From CAYLNH01 sp964384625 (lineage in GTDB: Bacteria > Verrucomicrobiota > Lentisphaeria > JABSQK01), in the NCBI GenBank assembly GCA_964384625.1, contig CAYLNH010000041.1, positions 1-35,065 on the forward strand: DNA of 35,065 nucleotides. Reading direction: 5' to 3'. The translations under genes and the position numbers were made by a program. Shown one piece after another: positions 15,233 to 24,204 of the stretch. Numbering within the stretch: the first letter of the stretch is position 1; every line of letters begins with the position of its first letter. The notes under the pieces were generated by a model. That model searched no databases. It had not been told where the DNA came from and saw only the letters and a program-made list of their open reading frames with translations.

Positions 15233-15284
15233 TCACGCCGCAGTCTGATTTGATTTTGGGCAGTTTCCCAGTTTCATTACGGAC

Positions 15285-15848
15285 ATGCCTGACGAAACGG
15301 AACTGCAAGATCACCTGCTGGAACACGGCCGACGCATCATGCGTCTCTGGTTCCTGGGCGCTTTGCTCTGCCTGATCGCCGGCGTTATCGTGGCCGTCGC
15401 CGCTCTCGTGCAGGACCGCGGCCGCCGCAATGACGAATTCTACGATCGCGACCAACTGAACGAACGCCTGACCGGCGCGGCCGGCATTGCGGCGCTTGGC
15501 TTGCCCCTGATCGTCATGGCCTTCATCGGCCAGGGCCTACGGGCCGCCACAATCCGCAAGGGCACTTTCGTTACTCCTGAGATTGATGAGGACCTCCTTG
15601 AATCACTCTACCAGGCCGTGGTCGTGCACGGCATGTTCAGCATCCCCGGGTACCTCGCCCCTATCCGCCGCGTCCCGCTCAAAATTCCCGATGACAACAA
15701 AGACTATTGGGTCGGACTCTTCTGCAACGAACTCCCGGTCCGCGATGAGGACGGCAACTGCGTAGCCCTCGTCAGCAGCATGTTCGGCATCAAGGCCGTC
15801 ATGCTTGTCTGCACCCGCCCCAAAAGAGATGATACGCCTGCTGACTGA
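15285..15848 (+). CDS. Two-helix membrane protein of unknown function
   Basis: A 187-residue protein I do not recognise. Hydrophobic segments at residues ~20-42 (LWFLGALLCLIAGVIVAVAA) and ~65-84 (AAGIAALGLPLIVMAFIGQG) predict two membrane helices joined by a charged 20-residue loop (DRGRRNDEFYDRDQLNERL). The C-terminal ~100 residues are soluble. No signal peptide is needed. The ribosome site is weak. The gene follows the fourth pseudopilin by 52 bp and precedes the CsgG-like protein by 90 bp, so a membrane component of a common envelope complex is possible but unproven. Confidence 0.6.
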   Translation: MPDETELQDHLLEHGRRIMRLWFLGALLCLIAGVIVAVAALVQDRGRRNDEFYDRDQLNERLTGAAGIAALGLPLIVMAFIGQGLRAATIRKGTFVTPEIDEDLLESLYQAVVVHGMFSIPGYLAPIRRVPLKIPDDNKDYWVGLFCNELPVRDEDGNCVALVSSMFGIKAVMLVCTRPKRDDTPAD

Positions 15849-15921
15849 TGCCTCTTTTCTCCCGCTACTGCTAAGACAATGGTGACTTGAGACTCTAATA
15901 GTAGACGCGCAACTACTGTTT

Positions 15922-15933
15922 TCCTCCGGAGGA
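15922..15933 (+). promoter_or_regulatory. Ribosome site inside a perfect palindrome
   Basis: TCCTCCGGAGGA is a perfect 12-bp palindrome whose right half is the GGAGG ribosome site for the GTG start at 15939. Base pairing within the mRNA could hide the site. The effect is speculative. Confidence 0.35.
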
Positions 15934-15938
15934 TCCCG

Positions 15939-18900
15939 GTGCACAACCGATATCGTTTTGCCCTTTTGCCCCTCGCCTGGGTGGTCTGCCTTGTCGGCAC
16001 ACTCGCCTCAGCCCAACCCAAGCAGCGGCTGGCGCTGGTTCCAACCGCGAAGGCGCTCGAACCGCTGGCGGAGCTACTCACCGCGGCCCTCACCGAATCG
16101 AAGGCCGTGGACCTCGTCGAACGCCGGGAGTTCGGTCGCATCCTGGCCGAACAGGAACTCACGGCAGCCGATCTGGTCGACAGCGCCTCCCGCGTCAAGA
16201 TCGGCGCCCTCCTCCGCGCGAAAGGCATCGTCTTCCTCGAGACAGACAAATGGGCTCGGCAAATCCGGGTGCGTCTCGTCGAGACGGAGCGCGGATTCCA
16301 GGCCGGGTTTCTGCAATACGCCAAGGGCGATGACCTGGCGAAGCTGACCAAAGCGATCGCCGCAGACCTCAATGTACTCACTCCCAAGCTTCGCATCGAC
16401 CCGAAGAAAGCCGTTCTCATCGGCGTTCTCCGCGCCGGCAACGCAACGCTTTCGCCGCACCTCGACTGGATCGAGGACGAGGTCCCGGCACGACTTGAGG
16501 GCATCCTCTCCCGCGACCCGCGCGTGCTGCTGGTCGAACGCCGGCGACTCGGCGAACTGCTCGTCGAGACTGAGCGCACCCGCGGCCCCGGGGCGGACTT
16601 CCTCGCTTCCGGCATCTTGCTGGACGCCGAGTTCACCCTGCGCGAGGGAGAAGCGATCAGCGGCGACGACCGGGCCGTTGTCCTCCACCTTCGTCTCCGG
16701 CCACCGGCTGGGACCGACTCCCGCCGCATCTCCGCCCCCGGCAGCACGAGCAGGCTCCAGGCCCTCCTGGAGAAGGGTATTGCGGCAGCCTTGCGCGAAC
16801 TCCCGAAGATGCAGCAGAAGGGCCACAGCACGACCGAGAGCCTGACCTGGCTCAAACTCGCCGAACGGAGGTGGCACGCCGAGCACCAGGAACGACCGGA
16901 CAGGACCATTGGGCCAGCCGAAACCGCCCACGCCCTGGCGCCGAAGGACCAGGACGCCCGGGCGAAGCTCGTTGCCTCGCTGGCGGGTGAAGCCTGCAAG
17001 TCCTACCGCGGCCGGATGAAGCCGGAAGAAGCCATGCGGCGGGCCAAGCTCCTCGCCCGCGCGGCGGCGCTCTGCCGGCCGAAGGATGCCCGGAAAGCCA
17101 GGAAGGCTCTGCTTTGGGAAACGACATCCAGCCGTCCGAGCTTCCTGACCAAACGCGACTCCAAGGTCAGCCCCGAAGTCCGGGACGCCCTGCGCCCTGT
17201 CCGCCGCATGCTGCGGTACTCGGCCATTGAAGAGACCGGACAGAAGCCCTTCCCAAGCCCCAAGCCGAAGCCCTGGAGCGTCCCGCAGTTCTTTGACAAG
17301 CTGGAGTGCTACTTCGACGACCCGTTCGAAGCCGCCGCCTTTGCCGAACCGCGGCTGCTTGAGATCTGCCAGGCGGAGCGGTTCTCCGCCAAACAGCGGA
17401 TGCAATGGCTTGACCAGATCCTCAAGGACGCAGGCTTCTGCGGCGACGACGACGGGGTCTGGAGTGAGAAGCGGGCCGAAGCCGCCTGGAGGCCTGTCCT
17501 CCTCCGGCTTCCGTGTCGCAAGCAGCCGCGCTACGAGTGCCGCGTCCAACGGGCACTGGCCATGGTCTCGACGGATCCGGAGACGATGCGGAAGCACGCC
17601 CGGAAAGCACTGGAGATCAGTACGGCCCTGAATTCGACGAAGGAGAAGACGGGCCAAGCGGGTTTGCTGAGTCATGCCGACGTTCTCGCGATGCTGCCCA
17701 AGAAGGAGCAGAACCTTCTTCGCGAGAAGGCGTTCCGTTCCTACGTCGATCGTGGCGATGTCGCCGGCTTCCTGTCCAGCATGGCCTGCAACGACGGCGA
17801 CGAACTGGTGGCGAGCATGCCGCCCAAGGCCGCAAAGAAGCTCCTCGACCGGGCCATCGAGCTTGTCGATGGAAAGGCACCGAAGCGGGAGGCGCAGCAC
17901 CAATGGTATGCCGTGTCCCAACTGCGGTGGGCGAAGAACGACCTCCTGGCCAAGCATCCGGAGCTGGCTGTCGGGCCGCCGCAATTCACTCCGGCTGTGC
18001 TCTGGGACCGACGGCGCGATTTGACCAAGGTGCACAAAGTCAACCGGCGGGGGCTGCTCCGGCCATTGCGTCTGCTGCTCGACCGAGAGACGCTCTGGAT
18101 CAGTTTCGGCTCGACTGACTGGGGCGCGAAGCGAAGGGATGTCGGACTGGCACGCGTCGACCTGAAGACGCGCAAGCTGGTCTCCTTCCGCACCGGCCAC
18201 CTGCCCGGCGCCGGCGAGGACTGCTGGCGCGGCGACTACTACGGCGAGAGCACCCAGATCAGCAGGCTGGGAAACCGCATCTGTTTCGGCCATTTCGATG
18301 TCGGCGTCTTCCTCTTCCCCGCCGCGGCTAACGCAATCGACCTGTCCGGAGTGGATTTCCTGAACACCAGGAACGGCCTCCCCAATTCCCAGATCACGGC
18401 CGCCATCGCCGTCGGCAAGGACATCTACGTCGGTCTTGGCGGCACCAAGAGCAAGAACTCGGCCCTGATCAAATGGAACGCGGACAGCAATCGCGTCTCG
18501 GTCGTCGCCAGCGGCGCGCGGACGCAGGAAGACGGCACTCTGAACGGCGGTCTGCCGTGGGAGGTCCACGGTATGCTGGCAGACAGCAAGGCGAAATTCC
18601 TCTACCTCATCATCGGATCGCACCACAAAGAAAAGCGTGGCGGACTCTGGAAGCTCGAACTCGCGACGGGGAAATGGCAACGGCTGCGCGCCATGAGCTG
18701 GGCCGAAGCGGATCGCACGATTGTCGCCGGGGACGGGTCACTCGTGAACTGCGCCGACAGCGCGGCGTTCCGCTTCTTCGCAGACACCGAGAAGTTTCAG
18801 CTTTTCCACGGCGACCGCTGGGACAAAAAGCGCTTCGGCCAGCCCCTGGTCCACAGCGCCCAACTCGGCACCTCAACCATCGCCGACCACGACGGCTATG

Positions 18901-19112
18901 TCTGGTGCAAAGACTGGTGCGGCCAACTGATCCGCGTCCGTCATGGGGGATCGCAGTCCGAGTACGTCACCATCGAGGGCGAACGCAGTCCCATTTCCTG
19001 CTACGACATGGTCTCGTCGAAGTACGGTCTGATCACCATCGCCTACATGGCAGACGCCAAGGGCGCCAACTACCGCGTCCTCCTCTTCCCCGGGCCGGAC
19101 CAACGCCCGTAG
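15939..19112 (+). CDS. Large secreted protein: two CsgG-like domains plus propeller-like C-terminus
   Basis: A 1057-residue protein starting with GTG, preceded by GGAGG at 6-nt spacing. The signal peptide is residues 1-26 (ending GTLASAQ). Two segments look like the nucleotide/peptide-binding-like fold of CsgG/FlgT-type proteins. Near residue 55: DLVERREFGRILAEQELT followed by KIGALLRAKGIVFLET. Near residue 190: VLLVERRRLGELLVETERT followed by FLASGILLDAEF. The middle (~300-690) is helical and charged. The C-terminal ~350 residues repeat short beta motifs such as NGLPNSQITAAIAVGKDIYV and LWKLELATGKWQRL, resembling a beta-propeller (two-component-regulator-propeller type). CsgG proteins normally form outer-membrane pores in curli export, but here the lipoprotein Cys is absent, so pore formation is uncertain. 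Function unknown; the location is probably the periplasm or cell surface. Confidence 0.6.
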   Translation: MHNRYRFALLPLAWVVCLVGTLASAQPKQRLALVPTAKALEPLAELLTAALTESKAVDLVERREFGRILAEQELTAADLVDSASRVKIGALLRAKGIVFLETDKWARQIRVRLVETERGFQAGFLQYAKGDDLAKLTKAIAADLNVLTPKLRIDPKKAVLIGVLRAGNATLSPHLDWIEDEVPARLEGILSRDPRVLLVERRRLGELLVETERTRGPGADFLASGILLDAEFTLREGEAISGDDRAVVLHLRLRPPAGTDSRRISAPGSTSRLQALLEKGIAAALRELPKMQQKGHSTTESLTWLKLAERRWHAEHQERPDRTIGPAETAHALAPKDQDARAKLVASLAGEACKSYRGRMKPEEAMRRAKLLARAAALCRPKDARKARKALLWETTSSRPSFLTKRDSKVSPEVRDALRPVRRMLRYSAIEETGQKPFPSPKPKPWSVPQFFDKLECYFDDPFEAAAFAEPRLLEICQAERFSAKQRMQWLDQILKDAGFCGDDDGVWSEKRAEAAWRPVLLRLPCRKQPRYECRVQRALAMVSTDPETMRKHARKALEISTALNSTKEKTGQAGLLSHADVLAMLPKKEQNLLREKAFRSYVDRGDVAGFLSSMACNDGDELVASMPPKAAKKLLDRAIELVDGKAPKREAQHQWYAVSQLRWAKNDLLAKHPELAVGPPQFTPAVLWDRRRDLTKVHKVNRRGLLRPLRLLLDRETLWISFGSTDWGAKRRDVGLARVDLKTRKLVSFRTGHLPGAGEDCWRGDYYGESTQISRLGNRICFGHFDVGVFLFPAAANAIDLSGVDFLNTRNGLPNSQITAAIAVGKDIYVGLGGTKSKNSALIKWNADSNRVSVVASGARTQEDGTLNGGLPWEVHGMLADSKAKFLYLIIGSHHKEKRGGLWKLELATGKWQRLRAMSWAEADRTIVAGDGSLVNCADSAAFRFFADTEKFQLFHGDRWDKKRFGQPLVHSAQLGTSTIADHDGYVWCKDWCGQLIRVRHGGSQSEYVTIEGERSPISCYDMVSSKYGLITIAYMADAKGANYRVLLFPGPDQRP

Positions 19113-19194
19113 GGAGCAGGGGGCCCTGAACCGCATCCGACCGAATAGCCGCTTCCCTTCCGCCCCCTTCGTACTATTGTAGCTCCTCCAGACT

Positions 19195-19222
19195 GACTAC
19201 TGAATACTGATCACCGATCACC
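19195..19222. repeat. Four imperfect 7-bp tandem repeats
   Basis: GACTACT, GAATACT, GATCACC and GATCACC are consecutive heptamers 24 bp upstream of the isomerase start. The 7-bp period equals that of the long array at 6287-6777 although the sequence differs. Confidence 0.45.
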
Positions 19223-19245
19223 AAAACGGAGCACAGCGAAGCACA

Positions 19246-20154
19246 ATGTTCTACACCGGATTTGCCGATGAAGCCGGCGCCGACATCGACACCCAGATCA
19301 AGGCCACCAGGGAACTCGGCTGGACGAATATCGAATCCCGCAATATCAACGGAAAGAATATCCACGACATCGATGACGCACTCTTTGACGAGGTCTGCGG
19401 TAAACTCGAAGACGCCGACGTCACGGTCAACTGCTTCGGCAGCGCCGTCGCCAACTGGGGCAAGGACGTCCGTAAACCGGAAGACGTCCAGGCGTCCTTC
19501 GACGAACTGAACCGCGCCCTGCCCCGTATGCAGCGGCTCGGCTGCAAAATGATCCGCGGCATGAGCTTCGCCCAGGCGAAGGACACCGAACCGGATGCCC
19601 CGGAAATCGCGAAAGCCGTTTTCGAGAATGTGAATAAACTGGTTAAGCTCTGTGAAGACGCCGGCGTCACCTACGCCCACGAGAACTGCATGAACTACGG
19701 CGGCCTCTCCTGTGAACATACGCTTCGTCTGCTGGACGAGGTCCAGTCCGACAACTTCACCTTGATCTTCGACACCGGCAACCCGGTGTTCTCCTGGGAT
19801 CACCGCGGCGACAAGCCCTACCGCAAACAGAAAGCCTGGGACTTCTACCAGAAAGTCAAAGACTTCATCGGTTATGTCCACATCAAAGACGCCGTCTATG
19901 TCGGCGAGACCGACGGCGTCTTCCCAAAGGCCGACTTCACCTTCCCCGGCGAAGGCGACGGTGATGTGGGGCGCATTGTCAAGGACCTCCTGAAACGCGG
20001 GTATGACGGGGGGTTCTCGATGGAACCCCACCTGGCGGTGGTCTTCCACGAACAGGAGGAAGAGGGCGACCCCGACGCGAAAGCGCGCATCATGTACACG
20101 AACTACGTCGAGTACGGCAAGCGCTTCATGGCTCTGGTCGACCGCGTTACGTAG
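19246..20154 (+). CDS. Sugar phosphate isomerase/epimerase-type TIM-barrel protein
   Basis: A 302-residue cytoplasmic protein of the xylose isomerase-like (AP endonuclease family 2) TIM-barrel superfamily. The opening MFYTGFADEAGADIDTQIKA and LGWTNIESRNI are the first strand and helix. Metal-site segments are visible in the expected order: YAHENC (Glu), LIFDTGN (Asp), YVHIKDA (His, Asp) and FSMEPH (Glu). The family includes ketose epimerases and inosose dehydratases/isomerases using a divalent metal. It appears monocistronic, with a 7-bp-repeat tract upstream and a strong hairpin 14 bp after its stop. The ribosome site is weak (GGAG ~15 nt upstream). In context it probably interconverts a monosaccharide released by the neighbouring glycoside hydrolases. 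Confidence 0.85.
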   Translation: MFYTGFADEAGADIDTQIKATRELGWTNIESRNINGKNIHDIDDALFDEVCGKLEDADVTVNCFGSAVANWGKDVRKPEDVQASFDELNRALPRMQRLGCKMIRGMSFAQAKDTEPDAPEIAKAVFENVNKLVKLCEDAGVTYAHENCMNYGGLSCEHTLRLLDEVQSDNFTLIFDTGNPVFSWDHRGDKPYRKQKAWDFYQKVKDFIGYVHIKDAVYVGETDGVFPKADFTFPGEGDGDVGRIVKDLLKRGYDGGFSMEPHLAVVFHEQEEEGDPDAKARIMYTNYVEYGKRFMALVDRVT

Positions 20155-20167
20155 ACTTCACGCGGGG

Positions 20168-20187
20168 CCGCGTCAACAATGACGCGG
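20168..20187 (+). terminator. Hairpin after the isomerase gene
   Basis: CCGCGTCA (20168-20175), loop ACAA, TGACGCGG (20180-20187): a perfect 8-bp GC-rich stem starting 14 bp after the stop codon. No T-tract follows, so termination would be imperfect or the hairpin protects the 3' end. Confidence 0.45.
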
Positions 20188-20241
20188 AGCAGGAACCGGA
20201 AAACGCGGGCGTCGCACACGCCGGGTGCAAAAGGCAGGCTT

Positions 20242-20294
20242 GGGCAGCGCCCCAGTTCCACACGGGCGCAGCAAGAAGGCTTCCCACGCGAAGC
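20242..20294 (+). repeat. 53-bp direct repeat, copy 1
   Basis: Begins GGGCAGCGCCCCAGTTCC, contains CACGGGCGCAG and ends CACGCGAAGC. It matches the copy at 20363-20415 except for a variable centre and scattered differences. Confidence 0.6.
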
Positions 20295-20362
20295 GCCATT
20301 TCCTCTTCGTGCGAAGCACACAATGTGGGGTCCAGGGGGCCACTGCCTCCTGGCGGGGTCCG

Positions 20363-20415
20363 GGGCAGCACACCAGTTCCTCACGGGCGCAGTACGCACT
20401 CTCGCCACGCGAAGC
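20363..20415 (+). repeat. 53-bp direct repeat, copy 2
   Basis: Begins GGGCAGCACACCAGTTCC, contains CACGGGCGCAG and ends CACGCGAAGC, offset 121 bp from copy 1. Function unknown. Confidence 0.6.
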
Positions 20416-20532
20416 CCCCGCCGCCCGCCGCGCGCATGCATGCCCGGGCGCGAGCGCTTGAGATGAGCCAGCCCATTGCCGTCGACGTCCCGCCGGCTTC
20501 AGCCGCAACAGAACACATATAGAACTTTTGCC

Positions 20533-20560
20533 TTGACATCCCCCCGCGGAACGCTAGATT
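20533..20560 (+). promoter_or_regulatory. Putative sigma70-type promoter of the second GntR gene/catabolic operon
   Basis: Consensus TTGACA (20533-20538), a 16-bp C/G-rich spacer, then TAGATT (20555-20560). The start codon is at 20679, leaving a leader of about 110 nt that is AT-rich near its end. Confidence 0.5.
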
Positions 20561-20678
20561 GCGTAACTCACTTCATGATTGCAGAGACCCTCCAACCGAG
20601 AACAGAAATAGGCCACTGACAAACAGAACAAACTTAGCTTAATTACGGAACAAATAAGGAACTCATCGGTCTTATGCA

Positions 20679-21806
20679 ATGACTGCAAAACCATGGATGA
20701 CGGCGATGACCGGTAAGAACGGACTCAAATACTGCGCGCTGGCCGATGAACTGCGGCGGCTGATTGCTGAAGGCATCCTCGGCCCCGGCGAGAAATTCCC
20801 GCCCGAGCCGGATCTGGCCAAACAACACAAGGTCGGCCGCATTACGGTGCGCAACGCCCTGAAACTCCTCGAAGGCGAGGGGCTGCTCACCCGCGAGAAG
20901 GGCCGCGGCACCTTCGTTGCCGGAACCACTTTCGATACGCTCGGCCGAAAAATCCTGTATGTCGGCGAAATGGAGAGTCACTTTTACCGCGACCTGTACA
21001 TCCATCTGCTGGAACAGACCCAGGCGGCCGGCGACGACCTCACGGGGTACGCCACGCCGACCGGCGAACCGGCGGACCTGTCCCGACCCGGCCTCCAGAG
21101 CCGACTGCGCGTCGCAACCCAGTTGATCTGTAACGCCAACGTCTGGCCGCAGATCGCCCCCATAGTCCCCGACACGGTCCGCGGTGTCGCCGTCGTCGGC
21201 ATTTTTGCGCCGCGCGAAGCCAGGGAGGTCCCGGCGTTTTACGTCCAGGGCGACCGCGCGGAAGCCGCCTGCCTGGCCGGGACCCATCTCCTGAATCGGG
21301 GGCATCGCCGGATCGCCTACGTCGGCCCGAACTACGACGCCCGCACAACCCTGAAGCCCTGCGCCGCAGCCACAACCCGATGCATGGTCAACGCCGAAGC
21401 GCCGTTCCGGGAGAACGGCATCATCCCCATGGCTTCCATCGGGCAATGGGGCTCGAGTCCGGAAGAACGTCGCGAATCATCATGCAGCAGTTTAGCCAGA
21501 CTGAAGACCTGGCCAACGGCGTTTATCGTCGAGGCCGACTACCGAACCATCGACTTCCTGCGGGCAGCGGCGGACCTGGACCGGCAGTGTCCACGCGATT
21601 TCAGTGTCATCAGCATCGGCGATACGCCTTGGGCGGAAGCCTGTACGCCGCCGGTAACCAGCGTTAGTTTTGGGGAACAGGAAATGGCGGAACTGGCCGC
21701 CCTGCTCTGCCGCCGGCCGCGGCCGGGCCGGGTGATCCGTTTTGCCGTCCAGCCACATCTGGTGGAACGCGAATCTGTCCGACCGCTGGAGGACACATCC
21801 GCATGA
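20679..21806 (+). CDS. GntR-family regulator with LacI/periplasmic-binding-like sensor domain (2)
   Basis: A 375-residue paralog of the regulator at 9624-10712. The winged helix-turn-helix (residues ~14-80) reads NGLKYCALADELRRLIAEG, LGPGEKFPPEPDLAKQHKVG, RITVRNALKLLEGEGLL, REKGRGTFV. The sensor domain (~90-370) has KILYVGEMESHFYRDLYI, LAGTHLLNRGHRRIAYVGP, PMASIGQWGSSPEERRES and FSVISIGDTPWAEAC. The start is uncertain: in-frame ATGs also exist at 20697 and 20706, and the paralog begins nearer the latter. It leads the polysaccharide operon, with the GH42-like gene 33 bp downstream, so it most likely senses a released sugar and controls these genes. Confidence 0.9.
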   Translation: MTAKPWMTAMTGKNGLKYCALADELRRLIAEGILGPGEKFPPEPDLAKQHKVGRITVRNALKLLEGEGLLTREKGRGTFVAGTTFDTLGRKILYVGEMESHFYRDLYIHLLEQTQAAGDDLTGYATPTGEPADLSRPGLQSRLRVATQLICNANVWPQIAPIVPDTVRGVAVVGIFAPREAREVPAFYVQGDRAEAACLAGTHLLNRGHRRIAYVGPNYDARTTLKPCAAATTRCMVNAEAPFRENGIIPMASIGQWGSSPEERRESSCSSLARLKTWPTAFIVEADYRTIDFLRAAADLDRQCPRDFSVISIGDTPWAEACTPPVTSVSFGEQEMAELAALLCRRPRPGRVIRFAVQPHLVERESVRPLEDTSA

Positions 21807-21839
21807 CGACAACAGTCCCCCAACCCGCGAGAACGCAAT

Positions 21840-24149
21840 ATGCCCAAGCTCTTTCTTCTTTGTGCCCTCCTGTTCACGCTATGGCTCCCCGCAGGAGAAT
21901 CTGATATGCCCCGGACGAAAAGCGGACTGACAATGACCGACGGCCGCGCCGGCATCACATACGGCGGCAGACGTCTGACCAGCATCTACAGCGAGACGCA
22001 CCCGAACAACATGCACAAACACAATGTGCAGATGGCCAAGGCCGGCGTGGAAGTGTTCATCCTCATTGTCCGCGGCGGGTTCACCAGAGAATATCATTCG
22101 ACCTACTTCTGGCGCGGTGATAACGACTATGGCGATGAGACCGATCGCCACGACGGCCTGAGCCTGAATCGGCAGGCGGAAGAAATCCTCAACGTAAAAC
22201 CGGACGCGCACTTCATGGTCCGCTTCAGCACATCCGTCCCGGCAGCATGGGCGAAGGCGCATCCGGATCATCTACAGCAATCCGGCAAGAAGCGTCTGAA
22301 CCACTCGTCCTACGCCTCTCGACTGGCGGCAGAAGGCCGCGCCGAAACCGCCAAGCGCATTGTTGAATACTGCGAGAAGCAGTCCTGGGCCAAACGTGTG
22401 GTCGGCTACATCGCCTTCGGCCAGGACGAAGGCACCCATCACCTGTCGCTGTTCCACACCATGTTCGACCAGGCGCCGGTGATGCAGCAGGAGTTCCGCG
22501 CCTGGCTGAAGAAGAAGTACGGCACGAACGCTAAACTGCAGGCCGCCTGGGGCGATCCCAAGGCAACCCTGGCCAAGGCAACGGTACCGACCGAAGACGA
22601 GTGGCAGGCGGACCTCAAGCGTTGGAAGCACTGGCCGCAGCCGAAGGAATTGCGTAAATACCAGGACTTCTTCATGCTCATGCGCGAACTGCAGCTGATG
22701 CAGCGGCGCATGGAACTTGCCGCTATCCGCAAGGCGGCAAAACGCCCGGTGATTACGGCGACCGACGCCTATAAAGAACCGATGCTCGGCTGGCTGCACA
22801 ACGACGCGTTCCACGGCAGCAGCATCGGCATGGTCTATCGCAACACCCTCCTGGCGTCCGGTTGTTTCGACGCGGGCAAGGCGTTGGACATGCACCAGCT
22901 GGACGCGCTGATCACACCGGCGGACTACACGGCGCGCTCCAATGGCTTCGGTTGGGAAGCCGAAGGCATCGGCGACTCGCTCGTGCTCCGCGGCAAAACA
23001 ATCTTCATCGAGGACGACGCCCGCAGTTGGGCCACGAACGAGCGCAAAACGCAAGGCGCCTGGCGCACGGTTGAAGAGTGTCGCGCCGGCCTGATGCGCA
23101 ATCTGGTCATCGGCGCCAGTCGCGGACAATTCCCTTACTGGATGAATGTCGGCGGCGGCTACTTCGATGATCCCAAAGTCCTGAAAGTCGTCAAAGAGCA
23201 AGTCCCTGTCCGCAGGAAATTGCTGACCCGGCCCATGGAGCGCACCGAACACGCCATCGCCATGATTCTTGACGACGCCAGCCCCCTGGACGAGAACTTC
23301 ACCAGCGGCTTCCAGAATCTGGCCGTCCTGCGTCAACGCAACGATCACTTGTGCAATACCGGCATCCCCTGGCGCGTCTTTCTCTTGAGCGATCTCGAGC
23401 GCGATAACTTCCCGGTCTACCGCACCTATATCCTGCCGAATGCATTCCGGCTGACGAAGAAGAAGCTGGACCTGATCCGCACCAAACTCATGCGCAACGG
23501 CTCAGTCGTCATCCTCGGCCCCGGCACCGGCATCAGCAACGGCCGCAAGCTGACAGCCAAACCGCTTTCCGATCTGTTCGGCTGCCAGTTCAAGCTTGAG
23601 AACGTCGAGTCCGCCCGACGCGTGCTCGCCTACGGCGGCTCCCATCGGGCCCTGGCCGATATGCGTGGACCGGTCACGTTCGGTGACAGCTTTTCCTATG
23701 GCCCGATACTGACGCCGCCCGCGAATTTGACGGGCACCGGTGCAGTGGAACTGGGCAAGCCCTCCAGTTGGTGGTACAACAACACCGCCGGACTGGTCAT
23801 GAAGGAGTTCGGCAAGGGCGCCGCCGGCAACGGCAAAGCCGGCGACCGCGGCAAGAACGACTGCGCTCTGGTGTTCTCCATGGCCGTCCCCATGCCCGCT
23901 GAGTTGCTGCGTTCCCTCGCCATCTACGGCGGCTGCAATCCCTGGTCGGATCTCGGCGATGTCGTTGCCGCCAACGGCAACATGGTAGCGGTCCACAGTG
24001 TTCGCCCCGGCAAACGGAAGATCAAATTACCCGACCAATACAAGGTGGTTGATGCCGTAACCGGCAAGACCATCGCCAACACAGCAGAACAGTTCACCAT
24101 CGAACTGCAATCACCTGACACCCGCGTCTTCCTTCTCGAGCGGGAATAG
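21840..24149 (+). CDS. Secreted GH42-like beta-galactosidase-type glycoside hydrolase
   Basis: A 769-residue protein with a signal peptide (MPKLFLLCALLFTLWLPAG). Residues ~30-460 form a TIM-barrel glycosidase resembling GH42: MVRFSTSVPAAWAKAHPD, then VVGYIAFGQDEGTHH (Asp196-Glu197 at the position of the usual Asn-Glu acid/base pair), then FRAWLKKKYGTNAKLQAAWG, a hallmark of GH42-type proteins. Residues ~470-600 resemble the GH42 trimerisation (class I glutamine amidotransferase-like) domain (YILPNAFRLTKKKLDLIRTK, SVVILGPGTGI). Replacement of the family Asn by Asp next to the acid/base Glu is unusual, so activity and specificity are uncertain. It follows the GntR gene by 33 bp. The next gene downstream in the operon is separated by the inverted-repeat element at 24205-25070. 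Confidence 0.75.
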   Translation: MPKLFLLCALLFTLWLPAGESDMPRTKSGLTMTDGRAGITYGGRRLTSIYSETHPNNMHKHNVQMAKAGVEVFILIVRGGFTREYHSTYFWRGDNDYGDETDRHDGLSLNRQAEEILNVKPDAHFMVRFSTSVPAAWAKAHPDHLQQSGKKRLNHSSYASRLAAEGRAETAKRIVEYCEKQSWAKRVVGYIAFGQDEGTHHLSLFHTMFDQAPVMQQEFRAWLKKKYGTNAKLQAAWGDPKATLAKATVPTEDEWQADLKRWKHWPQPKELRKYQDFFMLMRELQLMQRRMELAAIRKAAKRPVITATDAYKEPMLGWLHNDAFHGSSIGMVYRNTLLASGCFDAGKALDMHQLDALITPADYTARSNGFGWEAEGIGDSLVLRGKTIFIEDDARSWATNERKTQGAWRTVEECRAGLMRNLVIGASRGQFPYWMNVGGGYFDDPKVLKVVKEQVPVRRKLLTRPMERTEHAIAMILDDASPLDENFTSGFQNLAVLRQRNDHLCNTGIPWRVFLLSDLERDNFPVYRTYILPNAFRLTKKKLDLIRTKLMRNGSVVILGPGTGISNGRKLTAKPLSDLFGCQFKLENVESARRVLAYGGSHRALADMRGPVTFGDSFSYGPILTPPANLTGTGAVELGKPSSWWYNNTAGLVMKEFGKGAAGNGKAGDRGKNDCALVFSMAVPMPAELLRSLAIYGGCNPWSDLGDVVAANGNMVAVHSVRPGKRKIKLPDQYKVVDAVTGKTIANTAEQFTIELQSPDTRVFLLERE

Positions 24150-24204
24150 TATATGCAAACCCAACGTCAAAGACAGATGTGTAGACATGCTCCGAAATCC
24201 AGTA

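Larger units (their letters stand above)
20155..20678. other. Long intergenic region with direct repeats and a promoter
   Basis: 524 bp without a credible gene. It contains a perfect hairpin (20168-20187), two 53-bp imperfect direct repeats (20242-20294, 20363-20415), and the promoter of the GntR regulator (20533-20560). 20416-20530 is GC-rich with no other recognisable signal. Confidence 0.6.

Noticed and set aside
16074..18680. Long minus-strand open frame (868 residues) opposite the CsgG-like gene
   Set aside because: It is a GC-rich antisense shadow; its residues show no domain, signal peptide or ribosome site, whereas the plus-strand frame has all three.
20179..20522. Small open frames in the 20155-20678 intergenic region
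   Set aside because: They overlap direct repeats in several frames, are rich in Arg/Pro/Ala and lack ribosome sites.
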